Below are positions 32,001-40,741 of a stretch of DNA of 64,000 nt, in pieces (position 1 is the first letter of the stretch; the number at the start of each line of letters is the position of its first letter). Source of the DNA: Zhongshania sp. GTDB taxonomy: Bacteria > Pseudomonadota > Gammaproteobacteria > Pseudomonadales > Spongiibacteraceae. Below the pieces are notes generated by a model. The model saw nothing but the letters and a program-made list of their open reading frames with translations. It had not been told where the DNA came from and did no database searches. The DNA lies in the NCBI RefSeq assembly GCF_029212375.1, contig NZ_JARGNU010000016.1:32160-96159 (forward strand). The letters are read 5' to 3'. A program made the translations under genes and the position numbers.

Positions 32001-34351
32001 CCACCCCACGCTATAAAGAGGGCTACGAAAACGGCATTCACGACCACGACGCGGCCTTGCTCATCAAAACCTTATTGCCTGCGCTCGACAGTGCCGATTT
32101 ACTGCGCTTCGATCCTTTAAGCCGCGGCTTAGCGCAAATATTTTGGGCCAATATAAAAAACGCAGCCAAAAGAAAAATTGGCGACAATGAACGCGAGCAA
32201 CTGTCCTTCACCACCTGGCCTGAACGGGCGCAGTCAGCCGCGCAAATGCAGTCGGTGTTTGCCAGCAACGAGGCCAACACCCAGTTAGCGGCAGAAGTAC
32301 GCCACGCCATGACCGACTTTATTGCGCTGCACCCCATTCCTGTCACTGAGCTCGATATTCGCCGCGCGGCCGATTACCTCGTGGCGGAGCTAGGTCGCGA
32401 GAAAATAGAATTCATCACCAGCAAATATGCAACGCAATTGGTTGCGAGGCTAAAGCAGTCGATGGACGACGGCACGTGGCGCCGCTACCAAATGGCATTA
32501 GAAAAAATGATCGGCTGGCCAGCTGAACGCTGGAATCTGTCCGTGGCGTGGTTCGACGCCCTCATTAATAGTCAATCGCTGGGCGATATGGCGCGCTATA
32601 TTCCCGAGGCGGTGGCACTAATTAACGCCGATGTGCGATTAGACCGACGCCACAGCAACGTTGATATCGAGTTACATTTTACCGGCCTGCTCGGCGACCA
32701 CCCCCTGCTGAACAACGGCAGTATGCACTTTGCACTCGACAGCTATCTGCTGCGCATTGAAAAACATCGCTTTGAAGTGCTGCCCGCCTATCAGCGCTAC
32801 TTAGCACTGCGCCAGCAAACTATTATTGATCGACGCAAGCAATTGCGCCTGAGCGAGTTTAAACCCCGTCCACTTAGCTCCTTTGTACGCAATCGCCTAA
32901 TCAACGAATCCTACCTGCCGATTATTGGCGACAATCTTGCAAAACAAATGGGTACGGTTGGTGACAGCAAGCGCACCGATCTCATGGGTTTGCTAATGAT
33001 GATTTCGCCACCGGGTTACGGCAAAACAACCCTAATGGAATACGTCGCCAATCGCCTTGGCCTGATCTTTATGAAGATCAACTGCCCCTCGCTGGGCCAC
33101 AATGTATTATCACTAGACCCCAACCAAGCGCCCAATGCGACCGCTCGCCAAGAATTGCACAAACTCAACCTCGGCCTTGAGATGGGCAATAATGTCATGC
33201 TCTACCTCGACGACATCCAACACACCAATGCCGAATTTTTACAAAAATTTATCTCATTGTGTGACGGCACTCGACGCATAGAAGGGGTGTGGAAAGGCGA
33301 GCCCAAAACCTATGATATGCGCGGCCGCAAATTTTGTGTGGTGATGGCGGGCAACCCTTACACCGAATCTGGCGAAGCATTCAAAGTACCCGATATGCTC
33401 GCCAACCGAGCCGATATTTACAACTTAGGTGATATTCTCGGCGGCATGGACGAACAATTTGCCCTGAGCTATATCGAAAATGCACTGACCTCAAACCCCG
33501 CCCTCGCCCCCTTAGCGACCAGAGACATGGCCGACGTATATCGGCTCGTCGCCATGGCCCGCGGCGAGAGTGTCGCCACCACCGAACTCAGCCATCAATA
33601 CAGCGGCGCCGAGATTAATGAAATCATCGACGTCTTGAAAAAAATGTTTGTTATTCGGGATGTCATACTAAAAATCAACCAGCAGTATATTGCCTCTGCC
33701 GCGCAAGATGACAAATACCGCGTAGAACCGTCGTTCAAACTGCAGGGCAGCTACCGCAATATGAACAAAATGGCAGAAAAAATTTCGGCGGTAATGAATC
33801 AGCCAGAATTGATGCAAATGATCTCTGACCACTATCTTGGCGAAGCGCAATTACTGACCACGGGTGCAGAAGCCAATCTTTTAAAATTGGCGCAATTGCG
33901 CGGCAATATGACCCAAGACCAAGAACATCGCTGGGCTCAAATAAAGACCGATTTTCTGCGCAACAAGGCCATGGGCGGCGATGATGTCGATATTGGCGGC
34001 AAAGTTGTGGCTCAGTTGCTGGATTTATCCGCGGGCGTCCAAGCGCTCTCGGATACCGCGAGCCAATTGCTAAACCCGAGCACTAAAGCCGATGCCGCTA
34101 GCGTATTAACGCCACTCTTAGACAAATTGGCCTTGGCTATTGAGTCCAATAAGCCCGCGGTTAATGTAATAAATGAACCCGTCCCTGGCCTCGGTAAAAT
34201 ACTCAGCACCTTGGCAGACACCATCGAGCACACCATTGCGCCGCTAGTTCGCACCATGGATAAAAAACTGGATATTGACTTGCGCACCCATGAAAAAATG
34301 AAAGAAGTTTCCCAACAACTCAGAAAACTAGAAGAAGACATGGGCCGTTAA
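29084..34351 (+). CDS. Giant DUF3686/AAA+ ATPase (so-called DNA-repair ATPase family)
   Basis: 1755 residues. The N-terminal about 480 residues form the DUF3686-type region (GHGYAMADDGRLVIFTADNEP, RVHPMQIWQTPYQSAEF). Residues about 480-880 are coiled coil, 880-1280 an alpha-rich linker, and about 1300-1560 a MoxR-like AAA+ domain: Walker A PPGYGKTTLME (about 1310), Walker B NVMLYLDDIQH (about 1370) and sensor 1 CVVMAGNPYTESGE (about 1420). A helical tail ends it. The 'DNA repair' label is a database name without support here; the context with PspA and flotillin points to an envelope complex. AAGGA precedes the ATG. Confidence 0.85.
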   Translation: MDQQDASAAAPDTNIVDNAVAAGGAYEIIRKRLLEQGNTLDQSLQALNHARLAEFGNSDMSLLSRVRVRTENNCVARDIVQVGEHLLFGYNVFIGLKKETKIDDVFALFSIVQTDEGYDIEAAPMAESFLSQSGFVNDFEELYRYYKHTRLLELTINNGKLLAAFQIGERLDDIRVFRWGLSPDGKRAQYIDNRGERDIALPPTYDFEWTKVTREDTVNGRHPHANILDTVFVETIGGDLTIKIENNTEAGYGIYSEPVDDKTQSLDDADIAYAAVGDVILLKVLPYREQAHRYFIYNTLTESVLRVDAIGESCVQLPEDHGLIFPGGYYLQTGEYKAFDDAVTGLRFKRSLRSPNGEDVLYVFYEREKGLVGLFAYNLIQKKLQNPIFGHGYAMADDGRLVIFTADNEPTRVHPMQIWQTPYQSAEFASKAPASQTFFGRIGNAELVRGISDLYSISRLIANQAVSLRLYEGLSKAASKVFDDHFWLQDSQTKPLADIIKNISATAELVIDEFEKVESIRKQSAKAMREAEHLQQTLINSIRSQSWESAEQYAAALGDIRRHRGHIATIKEYRYIDLPRLDAMDTELNSVEASLSADTVNFLANDNALDPYYTKISALSAEAETANTNTELTPLIETFEQTSAGLDLLSELMSTLKIDDTTVRTQIIDAISLVYAKINQAKAGAQNKRKNLGATEAIAEFGAQFKLFSQTITNALSLATTPEKCDEQLSRLLVQLEELESRFSDYDQFINDMMVKREEIYESFEGHKQQLLDARQRKAQSLADAAERILNSIEKRSQKFNQGDELNTYFASDALVSKIRDLVNSLRELDSAVKADNIESRLKAIKEQALRSLRDKTDIFESGGNVIKLGPRHRFSVNTQELDLTIIPRGGELNFHLTGTNYYEAIDNAELQNMQAYWDMALESETPEVYRAEYLAALIMDAAQQRRENLSAELLANAVLDETALSKLVREFATPRYKEGYENGIHDHDAALLIKTLLPALDSADLLRFDPLSRGLAQIFWANIKNAAKRKIGDNEREQLSFTTWPERAQSAAQMQSVFASNEANTQLAAEVRHAMTDFIALHPIPVTELDIRRAADYLVAELGREKIEFITSKYATQLVARLKQSMDDGTWRRYQMALEKMIGWPAERWNLSVAWFDALINSQSLGDMARYIPEAVALINADVRLDRRHSNVDIELHFTGLLGDHPLLNNGSMHFALDSYLLRIEKHRFEVLPAYQRYLALRQQTIIDRRKQLRLSEFKPRPLSSFVRNRLINESYLPIIGDNLAKQMGTVGDSKRTDLMGLLMMISPPGYGKTTLMEYVANRLGLIFMKINCPSLGHNVLSLDPNQAPNATARQELHKLNLGLEMGNNVMLYLDDIQHTNAEFLQKFISLCDGTRRIEGVWKGEPKTYDMRGRKFCVVMAGNPYTESGEAFKVPDMLANRADIYNLGDILGGMDEQFALSYIENALTSNPALAPLATRDMADVYRLVAMARGESVATTELSHQYSGAEINEIIDVLKKMFVIRDVILKINQQYIASAAQDDKYRVEPSFKLQGSYRNMNKMAEKISAVMNQPELMQMISDHYLGEAQLLTTGAEANLLKLAQLRGNMTQDQEHRWAQIKTDFLRNKAMGGDDVDIGGKVVAQLLDLSAGVQALSDTASQLLNPSTKADAASVLTPLLDKLALAIESNKPAVNVINEPVPGLGKILSTLADTIEHTIAPLVRTMDKKLDIDLRTHEKMKEVSQQLRKLEEDMGR

Positions 34352-34450
34352 CCGCCAATTTAACAACCGAGCCATTGCGTACAACAACGCCTAGACGACA
34401 CGGACTTACGCTAAGCAGTACTTCAAACCACAAAACAATAAGGAATGAAT

Positions 34451-35080
34451 ATGATTACCGTATACCACTTAGGCGTTTCCCAATCCGACCGCATTGTTTG
34501 GCTGATGGAAGAGCTAGGGTTGCCCTACCAGCTGGAATGGTTTGACCGCGGTCCAGACGGGCTAGCGCCGCCGGCCTACCTCGCCCTTCATCCTGCGGCA
34601 ACTGCACCGGTAATTCGCGACGGCGACAGGGTGTTGGCAGAGTCCGCAGCGATCTGTGAATACATCTGTAATCGCTACGCCAAGGGTAAACTCAGCGTAA
34701 ATGCCGAGCAGGACAATTACGCCGATTACCTGTATTGGATGCAAATGAACAGCAATCTATTGGGGCTATTCTTTGCCAAAGCGGCGGCTGGCGAGAAAAC
34801 CGACAGTAATGCCATGATACTCAGCGCCATGGAGCGCAGAGAAAAGGACTACTACAGCTTGCTCGATCAACGCCTGTCAGAAGCACCTTATTTGGCTGGC
34901 GAGGCATTTAGCTGCGCCGACATTATGATTATGTTCAACCTCACCTCACTGCCACTATTCGGCGGTCGCAGCATCGATGACATGGCCAACATCTCGGCCT
35001 ATGTTCAGCGCATCAGCCAACGCCCTGCCTACATAAAAGCTATGCAGATTGCCGGCCCCCAAGCGCAGCGCGCCAGTTAA
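34451..35080 (+). CDS. Glutathione S-transferase family protein
   Basis: 209 residues from ATG 34451, which has AAGGA at a proper distance; an in-frame ATG six bases earlier lies too close to that site. The N-terminal thioredoxin fold (ITVYHLGVSQSDRIVWLMEELGLPY, HPAATAPVIRDGDRVLAESAAICEYI) and the C-terminal helical domain (YLAGEAFSCADIMIMFNL) are standard. A link with the downstream catabolic operon is possible but there is a 525-base gap and a separate promoter. Confidence 0.9.
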   Translation: MITVYHLGVSQSDRIVWLMEELGLPYQLEWFDRGPDGLAPPAYLALHPAATAPVIRDGDRVLAESAAICEYICNRYAKGKLSVNAEQDNYADYLYWMQMNSNLLGLFFAKAAAGEKTDSNAMILSAMERREKDYYSLLDQRLSEAPYLAGEAFSCADIMIMFNLTSLPLFGGRSIDDMANISAYVQRISQRPAYIKAMQIAGPQAQRAS

Positions 35081-35605
35081 AGCGCACCCAAGCTGAACCA
35101 ATATTCGCGACAGCGAGTATTGGTTTACTCAACAGCGAACAAAAGAATAACCGACAGCGGCGAGACTGCATGCTCGCGCGCCAATGCCGTACGCTAGCCG
35201 CGCAACCTCGACTCACAAGTTTGAATCCAAAATAAAGTCCAAACTGCAAGCACACGCCACGACTTAACAATAAAATGAGTTAAACTCACCAAAATAGAAA
35301 AATAGCATCAAAAACCAACAAACAGAAATATGAATTCATTCTCAAAAAGCACTACACACCTTCAAAAAAATAAATAAATACCGTTAATAATCAGCATATT
35401 ATAACCAATCATCGCCGCCAAAAAAGAAACACAAAGGGATAATCTTGACATGCTGAGTATTACTCAGCTAACATAATAAACACTTGCGCTAGGCCATACC
35501 AAGCGAGCACAGGGCATCAGCATAAAATGCGCAACGCCCACAAGCTCTAACCGCAACCTACCTGCTGGCCGGCCTATTTCATGCCAATACAAGAGCAGAA
35601 TATTT
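35081..35605. other. Intergenic region before the dehydratase operon
   Basis: 525 bases, AT-rich from about 35275 to 35480, with no open frame that looks coding. Its only clear signal is the TTGACA promoter with embedded palindrome at 35445-35474. A leader of about 130 bases separates that promoter from the first gene; no riboswitch was recognised in it. Confidence 0.6.
35445..35474 (+). promoter_or_regulatory. Promoter with 17-bp operator, dehydratase operon
   Basis: Perfect -35 TTGACA (35445-35450), one base, then the perfect palindrome GCTGAGTATTACTCAGC (35452-35468) filling the spacer, and TAACAT (35469-35474) as -10 candidate. The identical arrangement (TTGACA-T-operator) occurs on the minus strand at 46472-46495. 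A repressor bound here would block polymerase; the TetR protein at 40742 is the obvious candidate. Confidence 0.72.
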
Positions 35606-36787
35606 ATGAATGAAAACCGAGCAGATGCACTCCAGACGATGAAAAACATCGCAGCTCACCCAGAGCTTTACATTGCCGACTGGAAAAGTAAGCAGAAAAT
35701 GCCAGTCATTGGCATCTTCCCCATGAACTTTCCTGTAGAAATTATTGCGGCTACGGGCGCCTTACCCGTCATTATTCAAGACAGCAAGGAGCCCATCTCT
35801 GAAGGCAACAGCCTGCTCGCAGAATTTTACTGTGGCTACACCCGCAGCATTGCCGACCAAGCGGCTAAAGGCATGCTCGATATTTTTGACGCCTTCATGA
35901 ACGCCGACCACTGCATTCAACTGCTAGGGTCAGTGGATGTGGTGCGCGAGCTGCTACCCGACAAGCCGGTTTACTTTGAGCACCTAATTGCCGCCATGGA
36001 CGACTCTTGGACCAAAACCCAAGTACAGGAAAAAATAGAGGCTTTTATCATTGAAGCCGAGCGAGTTACGGGGCAACCCATTAGCGACGAAGCCTTACTC
36101 GCCTGCATTCAGTCCAACAACAAGAATCGCCAACTATTAAGAAACATCTTTGCTGCACGCCGCAATGGCGACGCTCAATTCTCGCCGGCAGAGCTGCAGG
36201 CCATGATTGTGTCGAGCATGATTATGGACAAGAACGAGCACTCGGCTTTACTAGAATCTGTCTTAGCGGATGCCGTGGCAAAACCCAGAGACCAGCGCAT
36301 TCGCCTCCATCTCTCTGGCCATTTCTGCCATGCCCCTAGAGTCGAATTATTTGAGCTACTGGAAGACTGCGGCGCCGTTATTGTTGACGACGACCTGTAT
36401 ACCGGCGCCCGCTACATCTCTACCGACATCAAAGAATCAATGCCGCCAAGAATGGCACTGGCCGACTGGTATTTTGCCAGAAATGAAACAATTCCCTGCC
36501 CAACCCGCGTACAAAAGACCGTCGACTGGGATAGCTATCTACTCAACGCGCTAGACAATAGCGGCGCCGAAGGCGTGATTGTAGTGATGGCCAAGTTCTG
36601 CGAAGCCCATATGTTTTATTACCCTGAGCTACGCAAAACCCTCAACACTCACAATATTCCCCACCTACTAATCGAAACAGAGCACGAGGGCATGCCGGTG
36701 GAAACCATCCGCACCCGAGTGGAAGCCATGATCGAGCGGATACGACGCAAGTCACCCACCCGCCAAATCACACAGGAGTCAGCGTAA
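35606..36787 (+). CDS. 2-hydroxyacyl-CoA dehydratase/benzoyl-CoA-reductase-like subunit (HgdB/BcrC type)
   Basis: 393 residues of the HgdB/BcrC superfamily. FPMNFPVEIIAATGALPV at the start, EDCGAVIVDDDLYTGARYI, PCPTRVQKTVDWDSYLL and AKFCEAHMFYYPELRKTLN..IPHLLIETEHEGMPVETIRTR are family hallmarks. Candidate iron-sulfur cysteines are in EFYCGYTRS, DHCIQLL, GHFCHAPR and KFCEAHMF. The enzyme class removes water from, or reduces, an acyl-CoA after low-potential electron injection by an ATPase activator. TAATG overlap couples it to the next subunit. The substrate is not readable. Confidence 0.85.
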   Translation: MNENRADALQTMKNIAAHPELYIADWKSKQKMPVIGIFPMNFPVEIIAATGALPVIIQDSKEPISEGNSLLAEFYCGYTRSIADQAAKGMLDIFDAFMNADHCIQLLGSVDVVRELLPDKPVYFEHLIAAMDDSWTKTQVQEKIEAFIIEAERVTGQPISDEALLACIQSNNKNRQLLRNIFAARRNGDAQFSPAELQAMIVSSMIMDKNEHSALLESVLADAVAKPRDQRIRLHLSGHFCHAPRVELFELLEDCGAVIVDDDLYTGARYISTDIKESMPPRMALADWYFARNETIPCPTRVQKTVDWDSYLLNALDNSGAEGVIVVMAKFCEAHMFYYPELRKTLNTHNIPHLLIETEHEGMPVETIRTRVEAMIERIRRKSPTRQITQESA

Positions 36788-38142
36788 TGAGCAGCGCAAC
36801 ACCAAGCAGTGTAAACCGCCTGAAAAGCAACGACGCAGGGCGCCACATGATCGCAGATTACTGGGATCGCATTTTTACCGCCAATGAGCGGGACGCCCAA
36901 CTGGTGTGGTATAACGGCGCCGCCCTCAACCCTATTTTCCAGGCCGCTGGTCTTGAATGGGCCCACGGCGAGGCCTTTGCCGCGCGGCTCTCTGCCCAAA
37001 AATTAGAGAAATCCGCTCAGCTGGCCGCTCAAGAATACGGCTACGTAGGCGAGCTGTGCTCCTATGCTCGCACCCACCTAGGTACCGCGCTTTTAGCAAG
37101 GCAAGCGAAAGAAAAATATAGCAAAGGCATTGTTGACGACGCCGAGCGCGACGACTTAGCCAGCCGCCTACCCATGCCTAATTTTATTGTTAATTGCTAT
37201 GCCGGCTGCAGCACCGGCCAGCAGTGGGACGAGATCACCCACCGGATACTGGGCAAAGAAACACCTATTTTTAATGTGTCACTCCCCTTTTTGTGGAGCA
37301 ACCGACCCGACGCGGGCTATTTAAAAGGCCAAGAATGGGAAGAAGCATCCGATTACGTTGCCGCGCAACTCTATAAGTTAATCGACTTTATCGAAGTGCA
37401 AACCGGCCGCCCCTTTGACTGGGACGCCCTGCGCCAAGGTATGAAGTACATCAAAGAAGCCTCAGAAATTCGCCGCGAGGCCATGGCCATGTGCGCCAAC
37501 CTGCCTGCGCCCGCCACCTTCTGGGATTGGATAGCCAGCGTTGCCCACATCAACTTTTTACCGGCCGGACCGGAATTGGTGGAGTACTTCAGCAATATTC
37601 GGGACGAAATTGCCCATCGCGTCGCCAGCGGCGAAAGCGCGATTAAGGATGAAAAATACCGCCTCTACTTTGACGGCATTATGAACTGGAACAAGCTCGG
37701 CACCCTCGCCAGAGTATTCGCCGAGCGCAAAGTTGCCATCGTAGCCGGCCGCTACACCCACAATGCCTTCTGGCAGGAACCCCAATTAATCGACACCGAT
37801 GACCCGATACGCGGCATGGCGCAACATTACTTGCTCTGCCCAACCAATCACGGCTTTCAAACCATTAAACACTTCACCAAGCACGACTGCGAACTGTATG
37901 GCCTAGACGGCATCGTATTTCATTCAACCCGCACCTGCCGTGCATTTACTGGGCCGCAACAAATGCTCGCCAAGGCCATGCAAAAAGAAATGGGCCTGCC
38001 ATCGATTTTCTTTGAGGGCGACGTTGCCGATGAATCATTCTATAAAGGTGAACTGCTGGAAAGCCGCTTAGAAGCCATGTTAGAAACCATTGACGTGCGC
38101 CGCTCTAGAGACTTTATAGCATCATCCGCGTCCAACGCCTGA
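36787..38142 (+). CDS. 2-hydroxyacyl-CoA dehydratase/benzoyl-CoA-reductase-like subunit (HgdA/BcrB type)
   Basis: 451 residues, the longer partner subunit. WAHGEAFAARLSAQKLEKSAQLAAQEYGY, ELCSYARTHLG, PNFIVNCYAGCSTGQQWDE and FHSTRTCRAFTGPQQ are conserved-type blocks, with cysteines in ELCSY, NCYAGC and RTCRAF able to hold a cluster. With the preceding gene it would form the heterodimer (A/B) catalytic component. No ferredoxin gene is in the window, so the electron donor must be encoded elsewhere. Confidence 0.85.
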   Translation: MSSATPSSVNRLKSNDAGRHMIADYWDRIFTANERDAQLVWYNGAALNPIFQAAGLEWAHGEAFAARLSAQKLEKSAQLAAQEYGYVGELCSYARTHLGTALLARQAKEKYSKGIVDDAERDDLASRLPMPNFIVNCYAGCSTGQQWDEITHRILGKETPIFNVSLPFLWSNRPDAGYLKGQEWEEASDYVAAQLYKLIDFIEVQTGRPFDWDALRQGMKYIKEASEIRREAMAMCANLPAPATFWDWIASVAHINFLPAGPELVEYFSNIRDEIAHRVASGESAIKDEKYRLYFDGIMNWNKLGTLARVFAERKVAIVAGRYTHNAFWQEPQLIDTDDPIRGMAQHYLLCPTNHGFQTIKHFTKHDCELYGLDGIVFHSTRTCRAFTGPQQMLAKAMQKEMGLPSIFFEGDVADESFYKGELLESRLEAMLETIDVRRSRDFIASSASNA

Positions 38143-38176
38143 TTGCACGCCTCTTAACCGGGGCAAGGAAACACAT

Positions 38177-39076
38177 ATGAGCACAGCGTATTTTATGGGT
38201 GTTGATCTGGGTTCAACTACCGCTAAGGCAGTCGTTCTAGACGATCAAGCCAAGGTGCTAAGCGCCCACATTGTGCAAATGGGGGCAGTGAGTCGGCGCG
38301 GCATGGAGCAAGCGGTAGAAAGCGCACTTGCCAGCGCAGGCATCACTCAAAAGGATGTCAGCTACACCATCGGCACCGGTTATGGCCGCCGCTTGGTACC
38401 CGAGGTCGGACGCACGTTTACCGAAATCACCTGCCATGCCCGAGGCGTGGCCGCACTGTTTCCTGAAGCCAACTTGGTTATTGACATTGGCGGGCAAGAC
38501 AGCAAAGTGATTGCCTTAGACGAACAGGGGCTGGTAGACAACTTTGCCATGAATGATCGCTGCGCCAGCGGTACCGGCCGCTTCTATGAAGTGCTCGCCC
38601 GCGCGCTAGAATGCGACATTAGCGAAGTTGGCGTACTGGCAATGAAGGGGACTCAAGATTTAGAAGTGAGCACCATGTGCGCCACGTTTGCCGAAACCGA
38701 AATTATTTCACTGCTGGCCGAAGGCGCTGACCCAGCCGATGTTGCCGCCTCGGTACACCGCGCCATCGCTCACCGCGCCCTAGGCTTAGTGGCCATGGTG
38801 GGCAAGCGCGATGGCATTATCATGACCGGCGGCGTTGCCAAAAACCCCGCCGCGGTGCATTTTTTGGAAGCGGCATTAAAGCAAAAAATGCAGGTCCCCG
38901 ATGACCCGCAAATTATGGGCGCCTATGGCGCGGCGCTGCTGGCCTTAGAAATCTCAAGCGGTCGGCAAATCACACAATACGATCCAGAAAAAATACAAGC
39001 CCTAGAGAGCAAAGTAGAAGCCGCGTTTAAACCCAAAAACCGCAGCATTCCCGACTGCGTAAAATGCACAACGTAA
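38177..39076 (+). CDS. ATP-dependent activator of the dehydratase (HgdC/BcrA/BadG family)
   Basis: 299 residues of the ASKHA-type activator family. GVDLGSTTAKAVVLD (phosphate 1), IDIGGQDSKVI (phosphate 2) and TGGVAKNPAAV (adenosine) form the ATP site. The cluster ligands are C129 in NDRCASGTGR and C168 in TMCATFAE, so a homodimer would share one [4Fe-4S]. Only one ATPase gene is present, as in 2-hydroxyacyl-CoA dehydratases; class I benzoyl-CoA reductases normally have two. The C-terminus ends in an extra CVKCTT. AAGGA precedes the ATG. Confidence 0.9.
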   Translation: MSTAYFMGVDLGSTTAKAVVLDDQAKVLSAHIVQMGAVSRRGMEQAVESALASAGITQKDVSYTIGTGYGRRLVPEVGRTFTEITCHARGVAALFPEANLVIDIGGQDSKVIALDEQGLVDNFAMNDRCASGTGRFYEVLARALECDISEVGVLAMKGTQDLEVSTMCATFAETEIISLLAEGADPADVAASVHRAIAHRALGLVAMVGKRDGIIMTGGVAKNPAAVHFLEAALKQKMQVPDDPQIMGAYGAALLALEISSGRQITQYDPEKIQALESKVEAAFKPKNRSIPDCVKCTT

Positions 39077-39331
39077 GCACGCTAAACGCTTACAACAGTG
39101 TATTGATATTGCACATTGTAAAACCTAATGAGTCGAAAATTCATCGCACGCATTACATGCGGAAAAACCGGCGTTTCCCAGCTTATCAACCACAAGAAAA
39201 TCGACAGTAGCTCAGCCGTATTACTCCCGCTAAGCGCCGCAATTTAGCCCCCAAAGTAATCCCCCCAAAACTTTTCAGCTAGCTTACCAACACACTGTCG
39301 CGGCGAACGGGGCAAAACCTAAATTCACCAC
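39077..39331. other. Convergent intergenic region
   Basis: Together with the terminator and the tail up to 39464 this makes a 388-base gap between two convergent operons. No gene, repeat or RNA recognised in it. Confidence 0.6.
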
Positions 39332-39362
39332 AAAAAAAGCCCGATAATTTACCTTATCGGGC
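39332..39362 (-). terminator. Terminator of the alcohol dehydrogenase operon
   Basis: GCCCGATAA-TTTACC-TTATCGGGC, perfect 9-bp stem, followed on the minus strand by seven T. It lies about 100 bases after the alcohol dehydrogenase stop. On the plus strand it may also stop read-through from the dehydratase operon. Confidence 0.88.
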
Positions 39363-39464
39363 AATAGCTGGCTAAAAAGGGTGAGTTTAACCAGTTTTTA
39401 AGTAGCGCCTGAATCACGTTCAACTCAACAGACGCTAAGCTTAAATTCACATTCGTTTGTCCAT

Positions 39465-40583
39465 TTAAAAAATAAGTACTGGCTTAACAACCGCACCGCT
39501 CACCGACGCCTGCGCGGCTTCATTGATTTGAGCAAACGGAAATGTCTTAACCATACGGTCGAAGGGAAAACGACCTTCTTGGTACCACGCCGCCATCCGT
39601 GGAATGAACTCCTGCGGATCGGAATCGCCCTCGATAATGGCCTTCACGGTAATCCCGCGGCCGAGCATACTCATCATATTAGCGGGCAGCATTGCATCTG
39701 CAGGTGGAATGCCGAGCAGCCCAAGCTGCCCGCCTGTCAACAGAGCTTCAATTCCCACCGCAACCACGTCCGGACGACCCGTGGTGTCGAGCGCAAATTG
39801 CACTCCGCCATTTAACTTGCGTACCTCCGCCAACACATCAACCCCCGCAGACGGATCAATAACATGGGTCGCACCAAGCTCCATGGCAAGGGCTCGGCGC
39901 TCGGCATTCGGCTCAACTACAATCACTTCGCCGGCGCCCACTGCGCGTGCGCCGAGCAAAGCACTGAGGCCTACAGCGCCGCCACCAAAGATAAGCAGTG
40001 AATTTCCCGGCCCAACCCCCAAGGAGTTCACCGCGGCGCCAGCGCCAGTTTGCACGCCGCAACCCAGCGGGCCCATCTTTGCTAAGGGCAGGCTCTTGTC
40101 AATAACAACTGCGTTAGACATTCGCGCTATTGCAAAGGTCGCAAAGGACGACTGCCCAAAGAACATCGCATTAATCGGTTCACCGTTCTGCGTCAATGGC
40201 GTAGATTGATCGGCGATACGCCGACCAGAGGTATTAATTTCAAAGAAGCTATAGCAGTAAGCAGGTTTATCACTATCACAGTTCGGACACCCACCACAGG
40301 AATCAAAGCTAAGCACAACATGATCCCCGACCTTAATTTTATCGACCTGAGCACCCGTCTCCCTAATAATTCCGGCGCCTTCGTGGCCAACGACCATAGG
40401 CAGCGACACTGGGTAATCACCGTCTCGGCAGGCAATGTCGGTGTGGCACATGCCGCAGCCGACCATCTCAACAAGCACCTCATCATCGCGTAGCGGCGCG
40501 AGTTCCATGTCTTCGATTACCCACGGGGCACCAGTGTTTCTGATTACCGCAGCTTGTATGGTTTTAGGTATTTGGGAAGCCAA
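39465..40583 (-). CDS. Zinc-dependent alcohol dehydrogenase, aryl-alcohol type
   Basis: 372 residues from a TTG start at 40583. TAAGGAG sits seven bases upstream of that TTG and the protein then begins ASQIPKTIQAAVIRN; longer in-frame starts would add 39 atypical residues. Catalytic zinc motif GCGMCHTDIACRDGDYP and GHEGAG, structural zinc CGGCPNCDSDKPAYC, NAD-binding FGGGAVGLSALLGA. It resembles benzyl/aryl-alcohol dehydrogenases. It is the last gene of the minus-strand cluster. Confidence 0.9.
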   Translation of the reverse strand: MASQIPKTIQAAVIRNTGAPWVIEDMELAPLRDDEVLVEMVGCGMCHTDIACRDGDYPVSLPMVVGHEGAGIIRETGAQVDKIKVGDHVVLSFDSCGGCPNCDSDKPAYCYSFFEINTSGRRIADQSTPLTQNGEPINAMFFGQSSFATFAIARMSNAVVIDKSLPLAKMGPLGCGVQTGAGAAVNSLGVGPGNSLLIFGGGAVGLSALLGARAVGAGEVIVVEPNAERRALAMELGATHVIDPSAGVDVLAEVRKLNGGVQFALDTTGRPDVVAVGIEALLTGGQLGLLGIPPADAMLPANMMSMLGRGITVKAIIEGDSDPQEFIPRMAAWYQEGRFPFDRMVKTFPFAQINEAAQASVSGAVVKPVLIF

Positions 40584-40741
40584 AATTTTTCTCCTTATTG
40601 CTCCGTGCGGGAGCCTTCGTATAAAGTCCATCTCGGTGGGCGCCATCCTCAGGGCCCGCGCCCATCGCACACCTATTTTCAGCGTTAAGATAGCGCCCAT
40701 ACAATCTAATCACTGTGATAAAATTTGCGCTATCGGTGCGA

